Of a stretch of DNA of 53,410 bases, positions 9,161 through 20,818 are shown in pieces. This DNA is from Lingula anatina. Lineage: Eukaryota > Brachiopoda > Lingulata > Lingulida > Lingulidae. How positions within the stretch are numbered: position 1 is the first letter of the stretch; each line of letters begins with the position of its first letter. The stretch lies in the NCBI RefSeq assembly GCF_001039355.2, contig NW_019775589.1, forward strand, positions 212,494-265,903, written 5' to 3'. The notes beneath the pieces were generated by a model. It did no database searches and was not told where the DNA came from. It was given only the letters and a program-made list of their open reading frames with translations. The translations under genes were made by a program, and so were the position numbers.

Positions 9161-12100
9161 GTGAGTAGATTGTAGCCTCTTCTTGCTTAGCATTATTCCA
9201 ATCTCTAAAATTTCCGCTTTTATATCATGCCTGTGTGGGAGGTTTTTAATTCAGGTAGCAGGGGCAACCACAGAGTGTTTGACTCAGATGGATTTATTAA
9301 CTAATATTACTCATTTCCATACCTGGTTGGAGGATTGCAGTGCTCTATAATTGTTGCCTTCCCAATTCTCCAATTCTTAAAAAAAGTCTACATCCGAGTG
9401 AATCACTTACCAGCACAAGAATTATAATGGTTTCTTCACTGATGAAATTCATGCAGATGAATTGGTTATAAAAATCATGATATTTTCTCAAATGATGAAG
9501 TTGATGAAATTCTTTCCCTGAATTAGTAAAAGATTAAAAGATAATGCCCTTTTGTACATTTGCACATTTTGTCAGCCTTTTGATTTAGACTTTACTTATG
9601 ACTCAGATTTATCATTCCACTAGAATTTGACATTTGTGATGAGGAAAGAATACACAAGAGATTGGCATTTGCTTGAATTTTCCATTTTTGCTCAATTAGT
9701 TATGTTGAAAAAAAAAAAAAAAGATATCTATTGCTTGGCGCATGTTTATGTCTGTAAATTTTCACCAAAAACAAATTTTATTTAAAGGTACATACGAACC
9801 GAGCATCGGTGGAGCGTGGATTCCCAGTAAGACATGTAAACCACTTCTACTAGTTTCTTATACGACTCAAATAAATTCAACATGTCAAGGGATAAACTGA
9901 ATAGATCACTCACTCAGCCATAAAAAAAAGCTTTAGACTGCTCCTTTCTTTAAATTTTTGGTCAGAAATTTAACCTACTTTCGTGACCTACTTTAATTCC
10001 CCATTGACATACAGCATAGAATGCTAGCAGAAAAATCCGTTCAAACATCATTTTCGGGTAAAATTAAACAATGCACTTTGGTAATTCTCTTGGCTATACT
10101 ACTTGAAACTATATGCTGGCATTTGGTTGGTTTTTGTGACAAAAAATTGACTTAGTATGCATCTTTAACATGTACATTGGATTCATATGAAATATTTGAA
10201 GATTATGCCAGTTTTTCATTAGTGAGACTAATAATACATCTTTGCCCAAAACTTTTTGGTAATTATTTTGCTTAATCACACAGAGATATTAAATTACTCA
10301 GACAATTGATTGTGAATTTTGAAGATTTTTTTCTATAAAAACAATAATGATAATAATGATATAATTAGTTTTATGGCACTTCACGTAGGAAATTACAGGT
10401 GGTTATTTTGAACGGCATCTACCCCAATCTTGGGAAAAGCCCTGCATAATATGGAAACAATACAGAGTTTATGAAATATTGCTTTCAAAGAGTCTACCTT
10501 TCTATAAGACTATACCTTTCATAAGGACTGATTTTCCAATAAAGTTTTTTAAGTCTGAATTCTTCACTTTTAAACCTGAATCCAACTGATCCATTTCCCT
10601 AGAAAGAGATGATATTACCATCATTACTTTTTGAAAATAGTGGTGCAATTTTCATCCTTCCTTCTGGGCTATCTCCTCAGAAGCAGTATAAATTGAAAGC
10701 ACTGCATCTGTACTCTCCAAACAATAATGAAAAGCATCATGTCTTTCTGTTCATATCTAAATGCAAATTTGAATCTGTCCAATAATGATCTCTAGCAAAA
10801 AAAATCCTTTTCTACTTTTTCCCCCTACAAAGCCTCTTCGTGATCACCAACAAGATTAATTCGTTATATCATTCAGAAATATGATTTGTGGTATGAAATG
10901 GTAATTCGGTCAATATCTCCCCCTATCACCTCCATTTGCTTGAAGGCATGGCTCAAGTCTATACTGGATCAGGGTTGATGAAAATGGGAGCTTGTGAATC
11001 CGCCATATATGTTATCGATATTCTGGCTCCACGCTGTACTTACAGGGCCCTCTAAGTGTTTTCCGAGGTATTCAACTTTTGAAGAAGAATTGAGATGGTG
11101 TTTAGCATTATCATTATTATTATAGTTGTTCAGTTTTAGCCTAGCATTCCTTTACTGTTGGAACTTGGAAGCATCCAGTTTGCAGACTTTGTTGATGTAG
11201 AGGTAATCTGTTCACATTATTAAATATAATACTAGTATATATATATAAGACAAACGTTTTCTGGAAGTGGCCAAAAATTATTTTGTCAATAAGTTCGATG
11301 TTTTCTGCACTAAATCATTTATTTAAATTCTTCAGGGAAAAACTGGGAAGCATCCTTTGTGTGTTGAGGTTGGACATTTTTATGGGATAAATAAACTAAG
11401 CATGGACTGATTCAAATAATGCAAGTTGAGGTGTTTTTATCCTTTTTCGATACTGTTGTCCTCAAAAAAGGACAATATGGTGTTTATACTTTTTACAGTC
11501 CTGATAGCTCCAGTATGTTCTATTTTAGGGATCAGTTCCCTGACAAACGAGATATTTATCAAAGACAGTAAATTCAAAGTTGAGTACTAGTACGCACATG
11601 GAGATGAAACTTTTATTTGCTTTGATATGTGTGATAACTTTTTTTCATCTGAAGAGTCACACTGTATTGTCATTTTGTCCTATGACCCAATTTTACCTGC
11701 CATACTATATGATGTGTTTTTGTATAATTTTTACAGACCTGGATATTGCGTGGATCTTGGTAACTAATGAGGCATTACTGATACAGACATATTATGATAA
11801 CCAGTTGCATTTAGCCAGTACTTTAAGGAAGGATGGTCTGGTATATGTTTTAACTATTTTAACTGCTGAACCATTGTAACCAGTGTACAGTGGATAGCTG
11901 GTGCCACTTAATGGCAGTTGGGTCTGGTAGGTAAAGTGGTTATGATACAGGTACTTGAAAAGACAAGGAATTTCATACAGAAATGAGTCATTTGTGCAGC
12001 AGTCATGCATGAAATGTTGTATAATGTATGCAACTTAGAAATACTGGAAATTGGTGAAAACCAGAAGCTTTTTTGGCCAACTGTTGCCTTTGGTTGACAT

Positions 12101-15100
12101 GATTAAAGGTTCTTCTTCAGTGCTGCAGGAAGAGGGAAGAAGGTAGCAGGTAAATGCAGTGATTAGCACATTACTAGTACATAGTTGACTGTGTCTTCAT
12201 AATTAGGCATTTAAGGCAAACTAAGATACTAGTAATTGAAACCAGCATATTGTCTTGGTATTAGTCTGTGATCAGGAGCTTATTCCATGTATGTTTTAGT
12301 GTTGTATTTTAGAATTGTCAGGAAAGCTGGATGAAATTTTATCTAAAGGAAGTGAACTTGTTTCAAAGAAAATTTTAATAGGATATTTAATATTGTGACA
12401 TTTGTGATGCATTGAAATAGAAATTTATAATATGGGGGATTATAACTGAAATACCCACCGTGACACGTAGGAATGGTAGCCTTTGAGGCTGGATAGAACA
12501 GTAGTCAAAGCTCCTTGCTTTTGACACTCACTGTATTATAGTTTGCTTTTTTGTAGGAGCCAAAATGGTTCTTCTCTATATTGTGTTTCTTAAGTGGTTG
12601 TATTACTTTGACTGTTCTAAAAGATTATGACAAAAAATATGTACTGTTTTTCAAAAAAAAAAAGAAAAAAAAATTGTAGAACATATTCAGTTTGAGGTAT
12701 TATAATCATGGAGCCACAAGTTTTAGTTGCAGAAATAGCCACCCACTTTTGTTTTTGTTTTTTTTTCTCCTCATTTTCTAAAAATAATTTCAAATATCAA
12801 TTAATTGGAGGGCTTTATTGATGTGAAAATTTTGCCCATGTGTACCATCTTCATTCGCTCAATGTTAGTATTTTAACCAAATTGCTAACATAGACATGCA
12901 CTGATCTCGCAAGAGAGACTTTTAACTTGTATTAAACCTTAGCGACACTGCTAGTTCACCGTGCTCTTCATTAGTGGAAATTACCCAGAGAGCAGATTTT
13001 GTCTTGTAGTAGGCCATTGAAAGCACATGCATCTTGCACCTAACATCATTATTTTCCTTTTATTCCTACTCTCTCAATTGCTATCTTCCCACTTGCATTA
13101 TATTCTTTTATTTGCATGACCTTTTCCTTCCTGTAGTCCCAGTGTATTTAAATGAGAGCTATTACTCTTTCATTGCAATTTTTTTGGGGAGAGATGCCGA
13201 TTTCTATGTGAGGATGTTAATTAAGGGAGAGTCATAATGGGGGGAAAGGATGACTGCACTATCGAAAATAACTCAGTTGGTTCTGCAAAAGAAAACATGT
13301 CACTGATTAAGTGTACAACATGCAACAACAAAGGATATGACTAATCAAACAGCCGATTCTATTTGAAAAAATGGGTTTGAATGGTTTCAATTATCATTGC
13401 ACACTTCTATCACTCGTTTGTATACATCTATATAGCCGCCTCTGTCATATCCTGTTTTCTACATTTTTTTCTTCTCATCTGCTATCAATTTTCTTATCAG
13501 TATTGCTGTTTTCTGCAGCATGTCACACAAGAGGATCTTCCTTCTTTCTTTATAGATTCAGTTTTGTTAAAAATATCTTAAGTGCCTTGCTTGATATGTT
13601 CCATATCACCATCTCGGAGTTGAACTAGAGTCAGTAAAGCATGATCAAATGATTTATATTTTTAGAAGAGAACTACAAGTTCAGACTAATGTATGCTGGG
13701 CTGGATGAGAGAGATCGATAAAGTCCTTGCATTAAATATATTATATCGGCATTTGCCATTTCTATGTGGTAGGAAAATTGCTGACTGATCAATGGGGAAG
13801 AGAAGCCCGGCAAAGCACTGGCTGTCTGTAGTGTACTTGGTAGGTGGGTGGGTTTGTGAACTTATTTATAACACAGCATGAGGAGTAGTGCAGTTTTTAT
13901 GGAATTCATTTTAGAAATAAAATTGGTAGATTTATATAAGTACTAAAGTAGTCAGTAGATATATCATAGAGACTGAGCTGGGCAGGCATTGCCATATGGT
14001 TTATAATTTGACAGTGTGCCTGTTTTACTGTGTTTTAGATGCTGCACTTTAATTTAAACAAGTTATATTATGAAACTTTTTTTATTTTCAAAGGTTAGTT
14101 GAATATGATAAAGGGGTACAAATGGGTCAGCGATCTTAAATGATGACATACATGCCTTAGAACAGGCTACGTGATGTAATCTCAAATTCATATATATTCA
14201 GTAGCCATGTACTTTTTACTAAATGATATATTTTTATCCTTTGCGGTCTCTTTAGGTGATTAATATAAATAGGGATCAGCAAGGAAATTAGAAAAAATTA
14301 GAATGTTTCAGACTGGCCCTGCTTTTTTTTTTTTTTTTTTTTTTTTCGAGTATGTCACATACAGGCAGGCCTGGAGAAGGAATGACAAGGTTCATTCTAG
14401 CATGATATTGGTTTCAGCCCCATGGCATGATGAACGTCAGTCGACTAATTCTTTTAATGAATCGTGGGTAAATAATGTCAGCCAACTAATTCTTTTTAAT
14501 GAAACATCAATGACAAACAATGTTCAAATGCTTTAGCATATTCTCGAGCAAAATTTGATTATTTTGGGCAGTTGTTGAAAAAATTGTACATGAGGATGAG
14601 GCAGGAGTTATGATTAATTGAATAAGTAAAATAGACGGGTGTAGATTTTAGGATAGCAATCTCTATGACAGGCAGTGGAGTAGTAGGTAAGAAAAATGCA
14701 GTTTAATTTCTTGTTTCTAGATTGATTGAAGGTATTAAGTTCTTTTGCTCAGGTGTCTGGGCTGTTTACACTAGTGCTGGGTTTTTTTTTTTTTTTTTTT
14801 TTTTTTAAGAGAGAGGGAGGGGTGTCTAAAATGGATTATTACCAAGTAGACTTGCATACTCCTTGTGCCTGGTTGGAGACCTACTACATAACTTAAAAGT
14901 GAAGACAGATGCTGAATTCTACAGTAGCTTAGAGACTAAACACATTGCAGGAAAAAAAGATGCTGTTCAAGGAGTGAAGATTAGGAGGGACCTTTACAGA
15001 AGATTATGTAAATATTAATTAATCCCATGTTGTTTATAAAGTTGCTGGGCAAAGTAGGCCATTTTGTTAAGCACCAAATGCATTAAAGGGCTGCCATAGG

Positions 15101-16985
15101 AATAGGAAAGCATTTGCAGTGCTAGGAGAGAGTGTTCTTGGTGATTCAGTTTCAGAACATCAATTAAGTCCGCGAAGACCTACCTGCATGAAATGTCAAG
15201 ATATTCCTTATCTGCCCAGAAATATGCTGCCACCCTCGCATTAAAGTCATGACCGAGGAACTATTTCCATGAGGAAACTGCTCGTCAAAATTATCGAAGC
15301 AACTTAGCATCAGTCCATTTTCTTGGAAACCATTAACTTTTTAATTTCAGTTTATGTTAAAGGGATTTCTGTCTTTAGGAGCATCACTAACTTCTGTGGA
15401 TCCCATTTTTATGAACAGACATGTCTTTTACCAACCATGTGTGTCGTGTTCTTTGTGGTTTTGTTTTGTTTTTTATTCTGACTCTTAACTTTGCAACCTA
15501 CAAAAAATATAGCATGGAAGTGTTTTTAGTATTATGTAGATTGCATTATATTGAATCCTGCATAAGTGCAATTTGTATTGCTCAGGATCAGATGGAAGAT
15601 TAATTAGATTTTATATGGGTAGAATTAAACATGTAAAAAGGTACTTTCCATTTTTCACTTTTTGCTGCTTTACGAAAGTGAATGATCTGTTCATCTGAAT
15701 GATCTTTCTTTTGGACACACAAAAAGATTTATTAAAAATGAGAAACATGCTATTGGTGTATGCAGAAAAAAAGATGCTACCTGTACAGAGTGAAAAAAAG
15801 AAAGCCACAGTAGCAGAACCAGTCAAGTGTCTGTGGTGGCCCTGCTTGACATTACACAGCAGTGCCTGCTGACATATAGACCTTGTAGTGTTGTCATTCT
15901 GGAGGCAAAACCCACTACTCAGGAGTGCAGAGGGTTTCACAATAATAACACCAATTCTAAATATTCAGAGCTATGAGACGAAGACCTGGAGAAGCAAGTG
16001 GTTTTCTGTGTTTTTCCCAGGAAATCTAGGCAAATGTGTAGTATTGACTTTGCCACTTGAAGCTTACTTTCCAGATCCATACTCTCTCTCACTTTCTCCA
16101 CTCATCAGATGCCCAGCAGTGCTAAATCTCCATGCCTGTTATTCAATGTTCTGCTTATATTGATTGCGAGGAAGTTCTTTCTATGTGCAAAATCTTGAAG
16201 CAAAGAGGTGGACAAATATTTGTCTGAAGTGCAGATGCTAAGGAGCATATGCAAAGTTCTCTGGCACTTGAATCTAAATATCTGATGGATTTAGACGTAT
16301 TAGCATATGCCTCAGCCTCTCTGGAATGCCCAGTGTATGAGTCCGAGCTGATAAGGCAGCTGAGGTTCAGAAGTAAAAGGTGGGCCTAAAAAGGCCACTG
16401 GGCTGGGACTTGATGAAAATCTGTAGAGCTTCTGTAACTTATCACAGGGATCTTTACTAGTAAATTATATTCTCTTCTGGTGGTAATATGTTTAATACTG
16501 AGGCCATGCGGGTATGTTTTTGTGAGAAAAATATCAGTGTGATCTGACATGAAAATGGCATACTTTTAAATACTGAGTCAAAATTTTGTCTTCACTGGGC
16601 TATTTTGGAAATGCATTTCCTGTCCAATTTTTGGAAAATGGAGCCAGTCTGTTTAACAATTTTAACTTTGGTTATAGGTTTTAAAGTATGTGCCTTTTGC
16701 ACATTCAAGTTTTTTGATGGTTGAAGATTGTCTTGTGCCCAATTGTCAGTGCCCAATTTTTGTCGTAAGAAGACCAACTATGATAATTTACTCAGTGGTA
16801 CAAAATGCACAGAAGGCAACTCAATATAGTTCAGACTTCAGACTGATCTGTATCATATACATATCATATATCATTAGTCACCAAATATGCTTGCTGTTTT
16901 TGAGGACTTGATGTTTGTGAACAGACATTTTGCTTAAATTTTGTGCTTATTAACGTTTACGATTTAGCCATTTGTTCCTGCTTTA
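9161..16985. other. Long intronic stretch, no firmly supported gene
   Basis: AT-rich DNA with A/T tracts at about 9709-9723, 12653-12673, 14323-14346 and 14783-14805. Exon-like segments inside it are listed separately. 15150-15310 and 16200-16400 are less AT-rich and contain motif-like words (an ATATGCAAAG octamer-like site at about 16247-16256 and CTGATAAGGC near 16350), so they are candidates for regulatory DNA. Confidence 0.4.
11140..11202 (+). other. Exon-like 63-nt segment
   Basis: Between an acceptor (TTCAGTTTTAG, ending 11139) and a donor (GTAGAG|GTAATC) lie 21 open codons reading PSIPLLLELGSIQFADFVDVE, with a protein-like composition. About 135 bases downstream, after ATTCTTCAG, a same-phase open stretch begins GKTGKHPLCVE. 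The acceptor tract is weak and the segment is not in phase with the neighbouring candidates, so this stays tentative. Confidence 0.2.
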
Positions 16986-17765
16986 TGCCCCTATTTCACA
17001 CAGACCACGAATCCCACGAATGGCCATGAATTGACAAATTTCACGATTCGTGGTTGAATCGTAATCAGTTCGTGAAGTTCTTAACAGATTCGTATATATT
17101 CGTAGTCATTTCTTGCACTTCTTGACCAACAGGAATGGGTGGCAAAAACTTTGATGCCCCTATTTCACACAGACCACGAATCCCATGAATCGCCAGGAAT
17201 TGAAAATTTGGTTGAATCGTAATCAGTTCGTGAAGTTCTTAACAGATTCGTATATAATCGTAGTAAGTTCTTGCAATTCTTGATCAATCGGGAATTCGTG
17301 GCAAAAATTTTGAGCTGTTCATAGTTTTGGCCACGAACTCCCGATTCCAAAAAATCGTAGTGAGTTTCTGGACAATATTCGTGCGATTCCAGCCGAATCC
17401 CACGAATATTCGTAACACTATCGCACCTGTATCGTAACTGAATCGTAGAGCGTGTCGAATAAGACCAGAAAATTGGCAAAATCTCACGATTCCAGCCGAA
17501 TCCCACGAATATTCGTAACACTATCGCACCTGTATCGTAACTGGATCGTAGAGCGTGTCGAATTAGACCAGAAATTTGGCAAAATCTCAGATTCCAGCCG
17601 AATCCCATGAATATTCGTAACACTATTGCACCTGTATCATAACTGAATCGTGAGCGTGTCGAATAAGACCAGAAAATTGGCAAAATCTCACGAATCCTCA
17701 CGAATCCTAAAATTTGTCAATTCCTGGAGATTCTTGGGATTCGTGGTCTGTGTGAAATAGGGGCC
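16986..17765. mobile_element. PIF/Harbinger-like non-autonomous transposon (780 bp)
   Basis: Terminal inverted repeats GCCCCTATTTCACACAGACC at the left (from 16987) and the reverse complement at the right (ending 17764) extend into a longer near-match. The element is flanked by TTA at 16983-16985 and 17766-17768. A 3-bp TTA duplication with G/C-rich ends fits PIF/Harbinger. The left terminal sequence is repeated inside at about 17154-17185, suggesting an internal duplication or nested copy. The right half consists of 101-104-bp tandem repeats. There is no transposase. Confidence 0.7.
17385..17695. repeat. Three 101-104-bp tandem repeats inside the transposon
   Basis: Units start at GATTCCAGCCGAATCC at 17385, 17489 and 17590 (spacings 104 and 101) and are highly similar. 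They create a 178-codon minus-strand frame (17165-17701) whose repeating peptide SYDTGAIVLRIF is a by-product of the repeat. Confidence 0.85.
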
Positions 17766-19286
17766 TTAACCAAGTAGTACACCAGTCAGAAACAACATTG
17801 AAGAGAAAATTGCCTGAAAGTAGCATGTTGATGACAACATTATATAACAAGATCTCATAAATATTGTGGTTTTAAAACAATGGAAAATAAAAGGTCTTTA
17901 AATTATGTTTTCAAAATAATACTGTAGATTGCTGAATGACTCCACCTACTTGACTTAAAAAAAGAAAACAAAAAGTGAACATGGCTACTGTGTCATAGAA
18001 TCATCGTAATCAATATTGGGGGTGGTATGTGTTTGACTTGGCATAATAACATGTGGTAGCAGTGGGACCATGTGGTTGTGTTGAGTATGCTATTGACACA
18101 ACCCAAAACACAGTCAATTATTAGAATGTGGGGGAGGATATGATGAGACCAATAAGTTGTTTTCTACATTCTGATTGTTTTTGCGTCATGTTTTTCTGTT
18201 TTTGTGAAAGTGAGGCAAGAAAACAAAACACTCTTGTGTTGTACAAATGGATGTAGTTAGCAAGTTAAATAAGGTAAATATGCTTTTTTAGCGTTATAAA
18301 TAAAAGTGTTTTCTTCAGTCTGCATCATTAACTGGGTGTACTTTTAGTTTCTAAGTGTAAAGTAGAAGGGGAACTTGCCAATTTATCTAAAGTGAGTTTT
18401 ATAAGAAGGCAAACGCCATGTATTTATATATTGGTGTAGGTGCAAGAGATATTTAAAATATACAAAGGAAGATTTGTATTATTCGTGCTTAGTCTATTTT
18501 AAATAGTCTCCAATAATAAGATTGATTTTAAGAAAGAAAATATTTAAAGGTCATTCAAATTATTCAATATTAGATATTTACCCATGTCTATTATGTATTA
18601 TTCTGTTATTATTATTAAAGCACTCAAATTATGATTTGTCTTAGACCATATATGATAGATAAATAGGAAAAGTCTCCACTAATAATATTGATTTAAAGAA
18701 AAAAGATTGATTTAAAAGTGGTTCAAATTATCCAAAATTAGATATTTACCCAGAGTAAATATTATTTGTGCTTAGTATTTGACAAGCTGTCGGCAGTATT
18801 CACCCATACTGTACAAGGTGTTGTATTTCCCTATATCTTATACAGTACTTATTGAGTGAGTGGTGCTGACATCAATGCTTATATTCCAGCCTGGCTTCAG
18901 CTCAGTTCTAATATCATCAGTATGGAAAGGTTAGATGTCAATATTGTATTGATTGCTGGTTGGAGTAAATGTCCACTGAGCTTGTGTGATAATCATAACA
19001 ACTTTTCTCATGCAGCAGGGAGGCACTTTTATTATTCAAAGACTATTTACAAGTGATATCAAAATGGCAGACTGGTCGTTGAGTAAAGTGATCTGATTCT
19101 GCGATGGACAGATTGTCATGTCAGGGAAGAAGCCTGTGATGGGTTTTTGGGGTTGTTTTTCCTCTTCCCTACTATTGCTACTTTCCAGCGGAGACCTTAA
19201 TATGATAATCCTACACATTTAGTCATAACGTACATTTCATTGATTGTATTTTGCAGTATATTTATACCTGTGTGTTGTCTTTCCAG
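17766..19286. other. AT-rich intronic stretch with an old duplication
   Basis: No coding signal. It holds the diverged repeat pair at 18505-18752 and otherwise only AT-rich sequence. Confidence 0.4.
18505..18752. repeat. Diverged direct repeat, offset about 166 bp
   Basis: AGTCTCCAATAATAAGATTG... at 18505 recurs as AGTCTCCACTAATAATATTG... at 18671. Both copies continue to AGATATTTACCCA, with substitutions and small indels. A GTGCTTAGT word also recurs near both copies. Confidence 0.65.
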
Positions 19287-19328
19287 GTGAGAACAACAGG
19301 CTGGCCATAAGAGGTGGAAATTTGCCAG
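19287..19328 (+). other. Candidate 42-nt exon
   Basis: Acceptor GTGTGTTGTCTTTCCAG ends at 19286 and the donor GCCAG|GTAAGA is at 19328/19329; both are strong. One frame is open and reads ENNRLAIRGGNLP with one trailing base. That phase matches the 36282-36311 candidate exon and the 9110-9160 candidate. Protein not recognised. Confidence 0.3.
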
Positions 19329-19745
19329 GTAAGACAACAAATTACGTCGAAAAATGCCAATAAAAGGCATCTACAATGGATATCTGAGTATGCCATGTTT
19401 CTCCAAGCATATGTCATTGCTTCATCATCAGTAAAAGGCCTCTGAAGACTACTGGCGTTCAATATTCTTTCTGTGTGTGACTTTTCCGTCATATGTTTAA
19501 TGGTTAAATTTTGTATAAAGGAGCAAGTGTTACAGATAAATTGTCTAATTTTAGCATAGATCAGAGGACGTCTCAGTAGAAGTGGCCACACAGGGAGGAC
19601 TGGACTGATGCCATAGTTTGTTTGTTTTTTTCTATGATGTAAGTACTCTTGCTTAGCAAATCCTTTGCTTTATATATGTTTATGTGGGTGAACTGGCTAC
19701 AGATAATGACTAAGTCAGTAATGAGCTGCACTGATTACAGATGGG

Positions 19746-20139
19746 NNNNNNNNNNNNNNNNNNNNNNNNNNNNNNNNNNNNNNNNNNNNNNNNNNNNNNN
19801 NNNNNNNNNNNNNNNNNNNNNNNNNNNNNNNNNNNNNNNNNNNNNNNNNNNNNNNNNNNNNNNNNNNNNNNNNNNNNNNNNNNNNNNNNNNNNNNNNNNN
19901 NNNNNNNNNNNNNNNNNNNNNNNNNNNNNNNNNNNNNNNNNNNNNNNNNNNNNNNNNNNNNNNNNNNNNNNNNNNNNNNNNNNNNNNNNNNNNNNNNNNN
20001 NNNNNNNNNNNNNNNNNNNNNNNNNNNNNNNNNNNNNNNNNNNNNNNNNNNNNNNNNNNNNNNNNNNNNNNNNNNNNNNNNNNNNNNNNNNNNNNNNNNN
20101 NNNNNNNNNNNNNNNNNNNNNNNNNNNNNNNNNNNNNNN
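19746..20139. other. Assembly gap (394 N)
   Basis: Run of undetermined bases. Apparent frames across it are meaningless. Confidence 0.99.
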
Positions 20140-20150
20140 ATTCTTTTCAG

Positions 20151-20818
20151 TACCGTGTAGGAGGAGACAAAAAGACGTTAGTATGCATTAAAAATGATTT
20201 TTTAAAAGATTTTTGCTCCAAATTTCTCATAAACCATGACCTGTCTGTCGGACAGCCAACCCTGCAACTTCACCTGTCCGAGCTGAATTTTTACCTGTCC
20301 CGGACAGGCGCTAATGTATTAAATAGCGTTGCATCTTTTCTGACATTTTCTCTTGCCGCATGGATACATTTATTTATAAATGATCACGACTGCTACTATT
20401 CTTCAGTCAAAATAACATGAAGGATTGACTATTTATTATATTTCTCCAAAAATATAGATAAAGCAAACAAATCTCACAGAATTACATTGATGACGAAACT
20501 AATAAGCGGATGTTGATATTCAAAACTTGTCAGTACGCAGGTCCCGCGCCCTCAACATAAGATGTTTTACTTGTATTACTGCGCCAGGCAGAATAAAAAT
20601 AAACAACTTAACATGCACACAAGAGATCCAAGTACGCACACAGTCGTTTTTATTTTACGGTTTACGTCGCGACTGTCAGGAATAAAGGCATTGGTCACAC
20701 ACACACACTCTTAAAGGGTATCGGAGTTCAAGGAAGCGTATCGGCAAAAAAAGAAGCGTATCGGCAAAAAAAATAGCGTATCGGGGCCGATACGCTATAA
20801 AGGCCTGGGGAGAACCCT
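20151..20818 (-). mobile_element. hAT-like transposon end, truncated by the gap
   Basis: Read on the minus strand it begins CAGGGTTCTCCCCAGGCC (from 20818), which resembles hAT terminal repeats (CAGGG start). Next come the palindrome at 20774-20797 and CpG-containing sequence unlike the AT-rich surroundings. The other end and target duplication are not visible and may lie in the gap at 19746-20139. On the + strand, 20151-20419 is open for about 90 codons directly after TTCTTTTCAG, with no start codon. Superfamily assignment rests on the end sequence only. Confidence 0.4.
20735..20797. repeat. GCGTATCGG repeats and palindrome
   Basis: AAGCGTATCGGCAAAAAAA occurs twice in tandem, then AGCGTATCGG as the left arm of the palindrome TAGCGTATCGG-GG-CCGATACGCTA (20774-20797, 11-bp perfect arms). 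A related GGGTATCGG lies just upstream (about 20716). These look like subterminal repeats of the adjacent hAT-like end. Confidence 0.75.

Noticed and set aside
12121-12149. 29-nt segment between TTCTTCTTCAG and GTAGCAG|GTAAAT
   Set aside because: Good acceptor, but it fits none of the other candidate phases; too short to support alone.
14652-14686. 35-nt segment before GTAGTAG|GTAAGA
   Set aside because: The acceptor tract is purine-rich.
17385-17695. Regularly spaced repeats that might suggest a CRISPR array
   Set aside because: Contiguous ~101-bp tandem units without unique spacers, inside a eukaryotic transposon.
17165-17701. 178-codon minus-strand frame with repeating SYDTGAIVLRIF peptide
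   Set aside because: Generated by the 101-104-bp tandem units of a non-autonomous transposon; not a protein.
19649-20191. 180-codon frame across the N run
   Set aside because: Mostly undetermined bases.
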